DNA of 64,000 nucleotides from Bacteroidota bacterium (GTDB lineage Bacteria; Bacteroidota; Bacteroidia; Flavobacteriales_D; Crocinitomicaceae): assembly GCA_016866255.1 (NCBI GenBank), contig VGMY01000005.1, positions 62,001-126,000 of the forward strand, given 5' to 3'. The notes below the pieces were generated by a model. It was not told the DNA's origin. It searched no databases and saw only the letters and a list, made by a program, of their open reading frames with translations. Positions 38,337-46,389 of this stretch are shown here, piece by piece (the first letter of the stretch is position 1; each line of letters opens with the position of its first letter). The translations under genes and the position numbers were made by a program.

Positions 38337-40673
38337 GTGTTTTATATGTGGAACAGAGCCATTTTAGCGTGTTTTCTAGCAGTTTCGCTGTTGGGATGGG
38401 GTCAAATTGAGACAGGAACATGGCGCATGCATACGGCAACTATGCGGGCGCTCGATATCACGACGGATAATACTACTGTTTTTGTGGCCTACGAAAACGG
38501 ATTGCTTCGCTATCACCTTGATACTAAGGAAAAAACCCTTCTTAATAAGTTAAATGGATTATCCGACATTCTGTTGTCGTGTTTGTATTATGACAGCCTA
38601 GGTAAAGCTTTGTATATTGGCTATAAAAACGGCAACATTGATCAAATTGTTGGAGATAAAGTGCACAACATTCCGGCCATTCGCTTGGCCTCGTTTTCAG
38701 GTAGCAAAAAGATAAACCGATTTTTTAGAACAAATGAGGGAATTTATGTGTGCACCGATTTTGGGATTGTTGTGCTGAATCCCGATAAGATGGAAGTAAA
38801 AGATACCTATTATCCAACTAACGGAGAGGAGCCGGTTGTTGACATTACACTGAACAACAATACCCTTTATGCCTTAACACCAACGCGCCTATTTACGGGA
38901 ATGGAAAACAATCCCCTTTTACCCTCACCGCAGGGGTGGATTCACGATACCCGTTTGCAGGAATGGTCCTACGGTTCTTACGCGGCAATAGAAAAAGTAA
39001 ACGAAGATGTTTTTGTGTTGGCGAAATCAACGGTTTTTGCTAACGACACGGTTTTGAAGTTATTGCCCACCGAATTTGAAAACTTCGAATATTACTCCAC
39101 CTCTTTGGAGATCGCAAATTTGAGCCAACACAACAATCGGCTGGATATATTGGCAGACGGGACCTTACTTTCTTTTGACCAACAGGGCCTTTTACAAGAA
39201 AGCGTACTAAGTTTTTACCTCGGCATTTATTTTCGTCCCAATCAGATGGTGGTTGTGCCTAACGGGGATAAGTGGATTGCCGATGAATTGTCGGGTCCAA
39301 TTCGGGTAGTTGGTGAATACTCCTATGAAAGGGTATCCTATCCGGGGCCACCTCGAAACGATTTCTATTCGATGGATTGGCATAAGGGTAAATTAGCCAT
39401 AGCAAGTGGCAGGTTAGAATTTAAAAGCCCGGGATTTTTACGCCACGGTTATTACCTTTTTGAGAAGGAGGAGTGGTCTTATAACGATAATTTTACCCTG
39501 CCGGAATGGCAAGGGATCGATATACATGATTTTATCGATATATCGGTGAACCCTAAAAATCCGGATGAAATTGCTGTTTCGACGTATTCGCGCTATCCGC
39601 TTTCGGTTGTAAACACGAAAACGAATACCTGCAATGTGTATGATAATGCCAACAGCCCTATTGAATTAAGTATAGCAGGCAATGGTTGGGCCCTCGTTTC
39701 GGATGTTGTGTACGATACCCGGGGAAATTTATGGGTTTTAAACGGTTGGTCTGAACAACCTTTACTCGTTAAAGACGGCAATGAAAGTTGGTGGTCGTAC
39801 GATTGTGGGGCGGATGCCCGAAATAAATACACCACTAAAATGGTTTTGGATTACAACGATAACGTTTGGTTTGCCACCGAGACGAACGGAGTTTTCGGGT
39901 TTAATTATTCGAAAACATTGGATAACATTGGGGACGATCAACGGATTAATATCACAAGCGGAGATTATTCAGGTGCCCTGCCTTCCGAAAACATAACAGC
40001 ATTAGCTGTAGACCTTGATGGGGAACTCTGGATTGGCACGGATGCGGGTTTCGCTGTATTATACAATCCCTCAGGAGCGTTTAACGCTGCATTCGGCGAT
40101 TACAATGCACAAAGAATAAAGGTCCGCTTTGAAGGAAACGTTGAATATATGTTGGGATCAACATATATAACGGATATTGAAGTTGATGGAGGAAACAGAA
40201 AATGGATGGCAACATCCGGGGCGGGGTTGGTCTTGCTTTCGCCCGACGGCTCTGAGATTATACGCCAGTTCACCAAGGAAAATTCGGCATTAATTTCGAA
40301 CAATATTTACGACATTAAAATCAACCAAGAAACGGGAGAACTGTTCATTATTACCGATCTTGGATTGGTTTCCTTCCGTTCGGATGCGTCGCAAGATGAT
40401 GCCGATTATTCTTCCACGAAAGTATTCCCTAACCCCGTTAGACCGGGATATGAGGGATTAATAACCATTCAAGGCATACGCTACGATTCCGATGTTAAAG
40501 TTACTGATGTGGCAGGAAATCTTATTTTCAAAACCACTTCAAATGGGGGTACAGCCACCTGGGATGGCAAACGCGTTGATGGTTCCAGGGCAGAGAGCGG
40601 AGTTTATTTAATTTGGACCGCAACCAACGAAGGAACCTCGAAAAAGGTTGGAAAAGTTGTGTTGGTAAGATAA
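38337..40673 (+). CDS. porZ: T9SS surface component PorZ-like protein (two beta-propellers + C-terminal sorting-like domain)
   Basis: TGTWRMHTATMRALDIT...LYYDSLGKALYIGYKNGNID, FFRTNEGIYVCTDFGIVVLNPDK, AVDLDGELWIGTDAGFAVLYNP, VFPNPVRPGYEGLITIQGI. Confidence 0.8.
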   Translation: MFYMWNRAILACFLAVSLLGWGQIETGTWRMHTATMRALDITTDNTTVFVAYENGLLRYHLDTKEKTLLNKLNGLSDILLSCLYYDSLGKALYIGYKNGNIDQIVGDKVHNIPAIRLASFSGSKKINRFFRTNEGIYVCTDFGIVVLNPDKMEVKDTYYPTNGEEPVVDITLNNNTLYALTPTRLFTGMENNPLLPSPQGWIHDTRLQEWSYGSYAAIEKVNEDVFVLAKSTVFANDTVLKLLPTEFENFEYYSTSLEIANLSQHNNRLDILADGTLLSFDQQGLLQESVLSFYLGIYFRPNQMVVVPNGDKWIADELSGPIRVVGEYSYERVSYPGPPRNDFYSMDWHKGKLAIASGRLEFKSPGFLRHGYYLFEKEEWSYNDNFTLPEWQGIDIHDFIDISVNPKNPDEIAVSTYSRYPLSVVNTKTNTCNVYDNANSPIELSIAGNGWALVSDVVYDTRGNLWVLNGWSEQPLLVKDGNESWWSYDCGADARNKYTTKMVLDYNDNVWFATETNGVFGFNYSKTLDNIGDDQRINITSGDYSGALPSENITALAVDLDGELWIGTDAGFAVLYNPSGAFNAAFGDYNAQRIKVRFEGNVEYMLGSTYITDIEVDGGNRKWMATSGAGLVLLSPDGSEIIRQFTKENSALISNNIYDIKINQETGELFIITDLGLVSFRSDASQDDADYSSTKVFPNPVRPGYEGLITIQGIRYDSDVKVTDVAGNLIFKTTSNGGTATWDGKRVDGSRAESGVYLIWTATNEGTSKKVGKVVLVR

Positions 40674-40692
40674 ATCGTGCTTCATTTCGTGT

Positions 40693-40700
40693 TACCTTTG
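40693..40700 (+). promoter_or_regulatory. Putative Bacteroidetes -7 promoter element TACCTTTG
   Basis: Exact match to the TAnnTTTG sigma-ABfr consensus 14 nt upstream of the ATG at 40715; no clear -33 TTG found. Confidence 0.45.
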
Positions 40701-40714
40701 TACAAAACCATTAT

Positions 40715-41131
40715 ATGTACCCATTAGAAATTGTACAACCCATGAAAAACGATTTAATATCGGTTGGGTTTGAAGAATTATTAAGTTCGGAAGCCGTTGA
40801 TCAAGCCCTTAACGCATCAACAGAAACGCTTTTGTTAGTAGTAAATTCTGTATGTGGGTGTGCTGCGGGAAATATGCGCCCGGGAGTAAAGATGTCGTTA
40901 AATCATGGTAGAAAACCCGTAAAACTGTGTACGGTGTTTGCGGGCTATGACACAGAGGCCACACAACAGGCGAGGAAGTATTTTTTACCCTATCCGCCAT
41001 CGTCGCCTTCTATTGCTCTGTTTCATAAAGGAGCGTTAGTGCATTTTATTGAGCGACATCATATTGAAGGGGTAAGCGCAGCTTTAATCGCAGAGAATTT
41101 GCAGGCAGCCTACGACGAATATTGCTCGTGA
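40715..41131 (+). CDS. Bacilliredoxin BrxA/BrxB family (YphP/YqiW)
   Basis: VVNSVCGCAAGNMRPGVKMSL (CGC motif), KLCTVFAGYDTEATQQARKYF, PYPPSSPSIALFHKGALVHFIERHHIEG. Start at ATG 40715. Confidence 0.9.
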   Translation: MYPLEIVQPMKNDLISVGFEELLSSEAVDQALNASTETLLLVVNSVCGCAAGNMRPGVKMSLNHGRKPVKLCTVFAGYDTEATQQARKYFLPYPPSSPSIALFHKGALVHFIERHHIEGVSAALIAENLQAAYDEYCS

Positions 41132-41478
41132 AAAAGGGCTTTTTTCTAAGTTCGTGTTCCACCTGCAATAGAATCATACAGGAAGTTACCTTTCCTTTGG
41201 ATTTGGAATGGATTGATATTAAGGGGCACCCAATTGGTTCAGAAGATTTAGAGGAAATTTGCAAAAAAGCAGGGTCTTATGAGGCAATTTTTTCAAAAAA
41301 AGCCATGAAGTATGCATCCATAAAAACCTCATTAGTCAACGAAAAAAGTTATCGGGATTGGCTATTAAAAGAATATACGTTTTTGAAAAGACCGGTGATT
41401 ATTTACGACGATTTTATATCGGTCGGCAACGGTAAAAAAGAGATTATTCGATTGAAAGCTACGTTTGGGAGCGTTTAA
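41122..41478 (+). CDS. ArsC/Spx-family thioredoxin-fold protein
   Basis: FFLSSCSTCNRIIQEV CxxC motif; RDWLLKEYTFLKRPVIIYDDFISVGN. Confidence 0.82.
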   Translation: MLVKKGFFLSSCSTCNRIIQEVTFPLDLEWIDIKGHPIGSEDLEEICKKAGSYEAIFSKKAMKYASIKTSLVNEKSYRDWLLKEYTFLKRPVIIYDDFISVGNGKKEIIRLKATFGSV

Positions 41479-42946
41479 TTCGAAAAAGGGCTTTTTCGTT
41501 TCGGTAAATCAAATAGACATATCCCGAAACTAAACAATTGCCAAAAACTAAAAGCCCCACATTCAATTCTTTCAAAGAAAGATTGAATCCTGTTCGAAAT
41601 AAGCTGAAAAGACAATATATACCAATAGCGCTCAAGATATATAGAAAAAATTTGCGCGTGTCGTAAGGGATTGGGTAATATTTTTGTCCCCAATAGTACG
41701 ATAAGATCATTTGCGTCAAATAGGCGAGCAAGGTTGCCCAAGCACTTGCCATATAGCCATACATAGGGATAAACAATAAATTAATTAGGACGGTTATGGC
41801 AGCACCGATAAGAGCGATATATGCTCCAAATTTAGTGCGATTTGAAAGTTTGTACCAAACACTTTGGTTATAATATATTCCCAAACAAACATTCGCAAAG
41901 AGAAGGATTGGAACTACTTTTAAACCAACATAATAAGCTTCTTTTCGAATGAAAAATTTTAACAGCCCAATATTTATAGAAACCGTTAAAAAAGCAAAAC
42001 ACACAACCGCTATAAATAGATTCATGACCTTTGCAAATACGGCATCTCTGTCCTGGTTTTTAAGTTGTCCAAAGAAAAACGGTTCTGCGGCATAGCGATA
42101 AGCTTGTAGAAGAATTGTGACCAACATGGCTAATTTATAACACGCGCTGTAAATGCCCACTTGCGCTGTAGCCTGTTCAAGCGAATTGGGAATATTAGGA
42201 TCATAAAGCAATTGTTTTAGTAGAACGCGGTCAAGGGTTTCGTTGATAATTCCGGCAAAACCTGCAACAATTAACGGCCAAGAGTAAAGGAGCATTTGTT
42301 TGATAAGATTCCAATCGTTGGCAAAGCGAATTTTGGCAATAATATCGTAGACCAAAACGACCTTTAATCCAGAGGCCAATAAATTGGCAATAAGGATGAA
42401 CAGAATTCCTTCCTCGGGCCTTTGTGGATTAAAGAAAAGTAACAGAGCAATCAAATTCAGCGCAATATTGACCATAATAGAACTCAGCTGAATGCTTACA
42501 AAGCGTTTCGATTGATTTTCTGCTCGAAGGCGCGCTAAGGGAAGTGCAGCAATGGCATCTACGCACACAATGGAGCCAATTAGGAGAATGTATTCTGTGT
42601 GTTCTTTGTAAAGCATCCACTTGGCAATCCACGGGTTCGTGAAATATAGTGTAAGAAAAACGGCAGAGTTGACTATAAGTACCGGAACAAAAGCATTATT
42701 AAATACGGTATCTGGTTCTTTATCTTCTTGGATGAAACGGAAATATGCGGTTTCCATCCCGATGGGTAATAAAACCATAAGAAAGGCAACATAGGCGTAT
42801 AAATCGGATAAAACCCCGTAGTCCGCAGGTTTCGCAAAGACGGCGGTATATAAAGGTACGAGAAGGTAATTTAGGAGTCGCCCAACAATGCTTGGTAGTC
42901 CGTAAAGGGCGGTTTGACTGAATAATTTTACAATAGGAGACGTCAT
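41459..42946 (-). CDS. Oligosaccharide flippase / polysaccharide export membrane protein (MATE/Wzx-like)
   Basis: About 14 TM; FSQTALYGLPSIVGRLLNYLLVPLYTAVFAKPADYGVLSDLYAYVAFLMVLLPIGMETAYFRF. Confidence 0.87.
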   Translation of the reverse strand: MTSPIVKLFSQTALYGLPSIVGRLLNYLLVPLYTAVFAKPADYGVLSDLYAYVAFLMVLLPIGMETAYFRFIQEDKEPDTVFNNAFVPVLIVNSAVFLTLYFTNPWIAKWMLYKEHTEYILLIGSIVCVDAIAALPLARLRAENQSKRFVSIQLSSIMVNIALNLIALLLFFNPQRPEEGILFILIANLLASGLKVVLVYDIIAKIRFANDWNLIKQMLLYSWPLIVAGFAGIINETLDRVLLKQLLYDPNIPNSLEQATAQVGIYSACYKLAMLVTILLQAYRYAAEPFFFGQLKNQDRDAVFAKVMNLFIAVVCFAFLTVSINIGLLKFFIRKEAYYVGLKVVPILLFANVCLGIYYNQSVWYKLSNRTKFGAYIALIGAAITVLINLLFIPMYGYMASAWATLLAYLTQMILSYYWGQKYYPIPYDTRKFFLYILSAIGIYCLFSLFRTGFNLSLKELNVGLLVFGNCLVSGYVYLIYRNEKALFRIKRSQT

Positions 42947-43722
42947 TATCCCCTGAAGTTGGCTTTTTCTTTGTTCAGAAAAGCTTGAGTGCCCTTAATA
43001 AATTCTTGCGTTCCAAAGCAAGAGGCGAAAGAGCGAATTTCCGTCTCATAGCCGTCTATGGAGCAATCGAATCCTGCGTTTACTGATTGAATTGCTTTAG
43101 CAAGGGCATTAGGGGAATTTTTCAGAATTTTTGACGCCAGGGAAAGCACTTCTTGTTTAAGACAGGAGGGCTCCACGACTTCATTGACTAAACCCCACTC
43201 CTTCGCCCGTTCGGCATTGACCATTTCTCCGGTAAAAATAAGCTGATTCGCTCTTCCTCGGCCAATAAGTTGCGGCAATCTCTGGGTGCCTCCGTAGCCG
43301 GGGATAACACCCAAAGAGACTTCAGGAAGCCCCATTCGGGCATTTGAAGACGCGATACGAATGTGGCACGCCATGGCAAGCTCTAGGCCTCCTCCGAGTG
43401 CAAAACCATTAATTGCGGCGATAACGGGTTTATTCATTGTTTCTATAAAATCGAAAAGTAGCCGTTGACCATTCTGTGCCAAAGCCCCGCCTTCTGAAAC
43501 AGAGAAATCCGCAAATTCTTTGATATCAGCTCCGGCAACAAAGGCCTTTTCTCCAATACCACTGATACAAACAACTCCAATTGCAGGGTTTTCCTGGTAA
43601 GCAATAAGCGCGGTGTTTAATTCAGCAATTGTCGCTTGGTTTAGCGCGTTCAGTTGTTCTGGACGGTTGATGTAAATCCAACCAATGTGTTGATTTTGTT
43701 CTAAAATAATATTTTCTACCAT
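42946..43722 (-). CDS. Enoyl-CoA hydratase/isomerase (crotonase)
   Basis: FVAGADIKEFADFS, AAINGFALGGGLELAMACHIRIAS, LGVIPGYGGTQRLPQLIGRGRA. Confidence 0.93.
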   Translation of the reverse strand: MVENIILEQNQHIGWIYINRPEQLNALNQATIAELNTALIAYQENPAIGVVCISGIGEKAFVAGADIKEFADFSVSEGGALAQNGQRLLFDFIETMNKPVIAAINGFALGGGLELAMACHIRIASSNARMGLPEVSLGVIPGYGGTQRLPQLIGRGRANQLIFTGEMVNAERAKEWGLVNEVVEPSCLKQEVLSLASKILKNSPNALAKAIQSVNAGFDCSIDGYETEIRSFASCFGTQEFIKGTQAFLNKEKANFRG

Positions 43723-43777
43723 TCGAGAATTTTCCATAAAAATAAAGGTTTTTGTTGGACAATGTTATGTTAAAAAG

Positions 43778-43832
43778 CGACTTATCCGACATTAAACGAA
43801 TAACAGTCGAACAAAAACGAATAAAAACCGAA
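43778..43832. repeat. Phased CGAA/CGAC motif array (6 copies)
   Basis: CGAC/CGAC/CGAA/CGAA/CGAA/CGAA start at 43778, 43787, 43797, 43808, 43818 and 43829 (spacings 9, 10, 11, 10, 11 bp), with interleaved A-tracts; upstream of the ssb cluster. Confidence 0.45.
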
Positions 43833-43916
43833 TCTTTTACGTTATCGCACCAATCTTTGCAAAGAAAACGAGGGAAACCTCATAAATCGATGTTTAATAA
43901 TTAATAATAACAAACA

Positions 43917-44267
43917 ATGAATCATTTAAAAAATAAAGTAACTCTAATGGGGAGATTAGGAAATGCTCCCGAAGTAACAACCTTTGACTCGGGTAAGAAA
44001 TTGGTCAGGTTTTCATTAGCTACCAATGAGCGATACAAGGATAAAAATGGCGAATGGCAGGAAGAAGTGCAATGGCACGCCGTAAATATTTGGGGAAAGA
44101 TGGCCGATCGGGCTGAAAACCTGGATAAAGGCCAAGAAATGTTGTTGGAAGGAAAGATTGCCTACCAATCTTATGAAAATGCCAAGGGGGAGAAAAAATA
44201 CAGCACCGTTATTGAGGTAAGCGATTTCTTGATCTTGCATAAAGCAGTAGCAGAAGTTGGGCAATGA
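43917..44267 (+). CDS. ssb: Single-stranded DNA-binding protein (short, no acidic C-terminal tail)
   Basis: KVTLMGRLGNAPEVTTFDSGKKLVRFSLATNERYKDKNGEWQEEVQWHAVNIWGKMAD; ends KAVAEVGQ. Confidence 0.93.
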   Translation: MNHLKNKVTLMGRLGNAPEVTTFDSGKKLVRFSLATNERYKDKNGEWQEEVQWHAVNIWGKMADRAENLDKGQEMLLEGKIAYQSYENAKGEKKYSTVIEVSDFLILHKAVAEVGQ

Positions 44268-44575
44268 ATCACGTTTCTTTGATCGGTAAAATGGAAAGCC
44301 CTCCTGTAATTGGGGAATTAAAGGGCGGGATATGTTGTTCGCGCTTCAAATTGATCACCCAAACAAAAATGATTGATGCCGAGGGAATCCCAAGAGAAGT
44401 TAAGCAAAAACATGATGTATATGCTTGGGGAAAATGGCGACACATTTTGAACCAAGTAGGCCAAGCAGATTTGCAAATGGCTGTTGAGGGAAGGCTCATA
44501 AACCGGTATGTTCGGTGGAATGGGAAGACGATAAAAATTACCGAAATTGAAGTAAACGATGTGGTGCTGATGTAA
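44264..44575 (+). CDS. SSB-like OB-fold paralog (second of three)
   Basis: MNHVSLIGKMESPPVIGELKGGICCSRFKLITQTK...HDVYAWGKWRHIL...AVEGRLINRY...TEIEVNDVVLM; ATGA-type overlap with the upstream ssb. Confidence 0.82.
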   Translation: MNHVSLIGKMESPPVIGELKGGICCSRFKLITQTKMIDAEGIPREVKQKHDVYAWGKWRHILNQVGQADLQMAVEGRLINRYVRWNGKTIKITEIEVNDVVLM

Positions 44576-44639
44576 AGTTCACGTGGGATGACGGGATGCG
44601 CAACATGATCTGCCCCAAATCCCCTCTATTATAGATTAA

Positions 44640-44957
44640 ATGAATAATTATGTAACGTTCGTGGGAAGCATCTCACGTCGTCCTTCAGTAATTCAATTTG
44701 AGGACGGAAGTAAAGTTGCTAGGTTTTTGGTAACAACGCCGAAGATCTACCGAAAGAATGATGGAAAATACGTTTCCCGTTTAGATTGGCACAGAATATT
44801 TGCCTGGGGAAATATGGCTTCTTTTATCGAGAGTAATGCGGAAATAGGAAAAAAAGTGGCTATACACGGCCGCGTTGTGAATAGAACATTCTTAGATAAG
44901 AAAGGCAAGCAACAACATTCAACCGAAGTGGAGCTAAGGCAAATCATAGGACTGTAA
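44640..44957 (+). CDS. SSB-like OB-fold paralog (third of three)
   Basis: MNNYVTFVGSISRRPSVIQFEDGSKVARFLVTTPKIYRKNDGKYVSRLDWHRIFAWGNMASFI...VAIHGRVVNRTF...TEVELRQIIGL. Confidence 0.88.
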   Translation: MNNYVTFVGSISRRPSVIQFEDGSKVARFLVTTPKIYRKNDGKYVSRLDWHRIFAWGNMASFIESNAEIGKKVAIHGRVVNRTFLDKKGKQQHSTEVELRQIIGL

Positions 44958-44972
44958 CTTTATAATTAAGAA

Positions 44973-44996
44973 AGCCCGGGAAACCGGGCTTTTTTT
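44973..44996. terminator. Bidirectional rho-independent terminator AAGCCCGG-GAAA-CCGGGCTT
   Basis: 8-bp stem with GAAA tetraloop and flanking A/T tracts between convergent ssb-3 and the OMP gene. Confidence 0.9.
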
Positions 44997-44997
44997 A

Positions 44998-46389
44998 TTA
45001 GAAACGGTAGTCATTAAATATGGGAGATCTTATGCCAAGAAAGGGCGCAATCGTAGTAAAGGCGTTGGTTGCATCCCAAAAATGAAGAACTAGTAATTCA
45101 CAAAAAATTTCAGAAAAAAAGACTTGTTTGCAAGTATACGAAAGAGCTATTCGCGTCTTTAGAAAAGATGTATTTTTTCCTTGTAAAAGCGAAACACCAT
45201 AATCATTGGGGCGGTTTGTATACGGCATAAAGAGGTTGCTCCCGAAATTCATTAAAGAGGAATCTAATCCTTGGGCTCCTGTTGCAAGTTCTCCCCAAAA
45301 GGCCCATGAATTTTGGCAGGCTTTGAATTGGGTGAAAATTTCCCAAAAATTCGCTCCTAAGGGATGCGCTAGCACTTGTGAGCCGTGTGCATAATTTAAG
45401 GAAGCACCGAGATGAGCATAGGTATAAGGGCGAACGGCATTTGCTTCGATTTTAAAATGGTACTTTATATCCTTTGCTTCAAAACGACATTTCCATCCCA
45501 ATTGACCGCCAAATTTATTTCCCCAATATTTGCTTTTGTTTAGGAAAGCACTTACGAGGAAGTCATCGATTACGAATTGTCCATAAAGTTTACTTTTGGA
45601 ACTTGTTTTAACCGATGCACCGAAGCCAAGAAGGCCGTTATCTCCCGATCCTGAAGCATATTCTTGAGGCCGCAAGGCTATAAAAGGGTTTAAATATGCT
45701 GGGTCAAAGGACCGATTGGAAAGGCTATCGCCGCTGTTGAAAATTACCGCCTCAAAAAGTTGAACGTCTATTTTTTTTCCTATCGAACCATGCAGGAAAT
45801 GGGTTATTTTGAATTTTTTTTGAGGTGAATGGTCGGATAAATAGGAAAGCATGGTTTGATAACTTATTGGACCAACGTTAAACCGGGTTGAAACAAAAGG
45901 ATAAGGTTTTCCGAAGTCTGAAAGAAACAACGATCGCACCCCTTCGCCATAAAAATTTCGATCGAAGCCAATCTGAGCATTAAAATATTTTGTTGGTTTT
46001 ACACCCAAACGAATGCTAGGGTCCCATTGTAGAACGCGAGTGGTTAGTAAATCTAATCCGTTAGCGTTAAGCGGGGAGTTGCTGGAATAAAGTCCGAAAA
46101 AACCATTCGCTCGAAGGAAAAAAAAGGATTTTTCAAGGTCTAAATGGCATCCCCCTCGAAGTTTGCCGGAGAGAGGGAACCCGCCCTGTCCAGCCACATC
46201 AACTAGTGGAAGTAAGCGCTTAAAAGTGCCGTTAATCGGCTCAGTACGCACCGAGGGAAAAACGGGGAATCGTTCCATATGGGCCGCGCTATCAAAGGGA
46301 TTGTGTTGATTTAAGAACCCGAGTGATTGTGACCAGCAGGTAGGCATAAAAAAGATTAAAACAACAACAACACGGGTTTTAATAGGCAT
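44998..46389 (-). CDS. Outer-membrane beta-barrel protein, RemB/Wzi-like (paralog of next gene)
   Basis: Signal peptide; IGFDRNFYGEGVRSLFLSDFGKPYPFVSTRF motif. Confidence 0.6.
   Translation of the reverse strand: MPIKTRVVVVLIFFMPTCWSQSLGFLNQHNPFDSAAHMERFPVFPSVRTEPINGTFKRLLPLVDVAGQGGFPLSGKLRGGCHLDLEKSFFFLRANGFFGLYSSNSPLNANGLDLLTTRVLQWDPSIRLGVKPTKYFNAQIGFDRNFYGEGVRSLFLSDFGKPYPFVSTRFNVGPISYQTMLSYLSDHSPQKKFKITHFLHGSIGKKIDVQLFEAVIFNSGDSLSNRSFDPAYLNPFIALRPQEYASGSGDNGLLGFGASVKTSSKSKLYGQFVIDDFLVSAFLNKSKYWGNKFGGQLGWKCRFEAKDIKYHFKIEANAVRPYTYAHLGASLNYAHGSQVLAHPLGANFWEIFTQFKACQNSWAFWGELATGAQGLDSSLMNFGSNLFMPYTNRPNDYGVSLLQGKNTSFLKTRIALSYTCKQVFFSEIFCELLVLHFWDATNAFTTIAPFLGIRSPIFNDYRF

Noticed and set aside
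44579-44594. TTCACGTGGGATG between ssb genes as a parS site
   Set aside because: Only the central TTCACGTG core matches; the right arm is lost.
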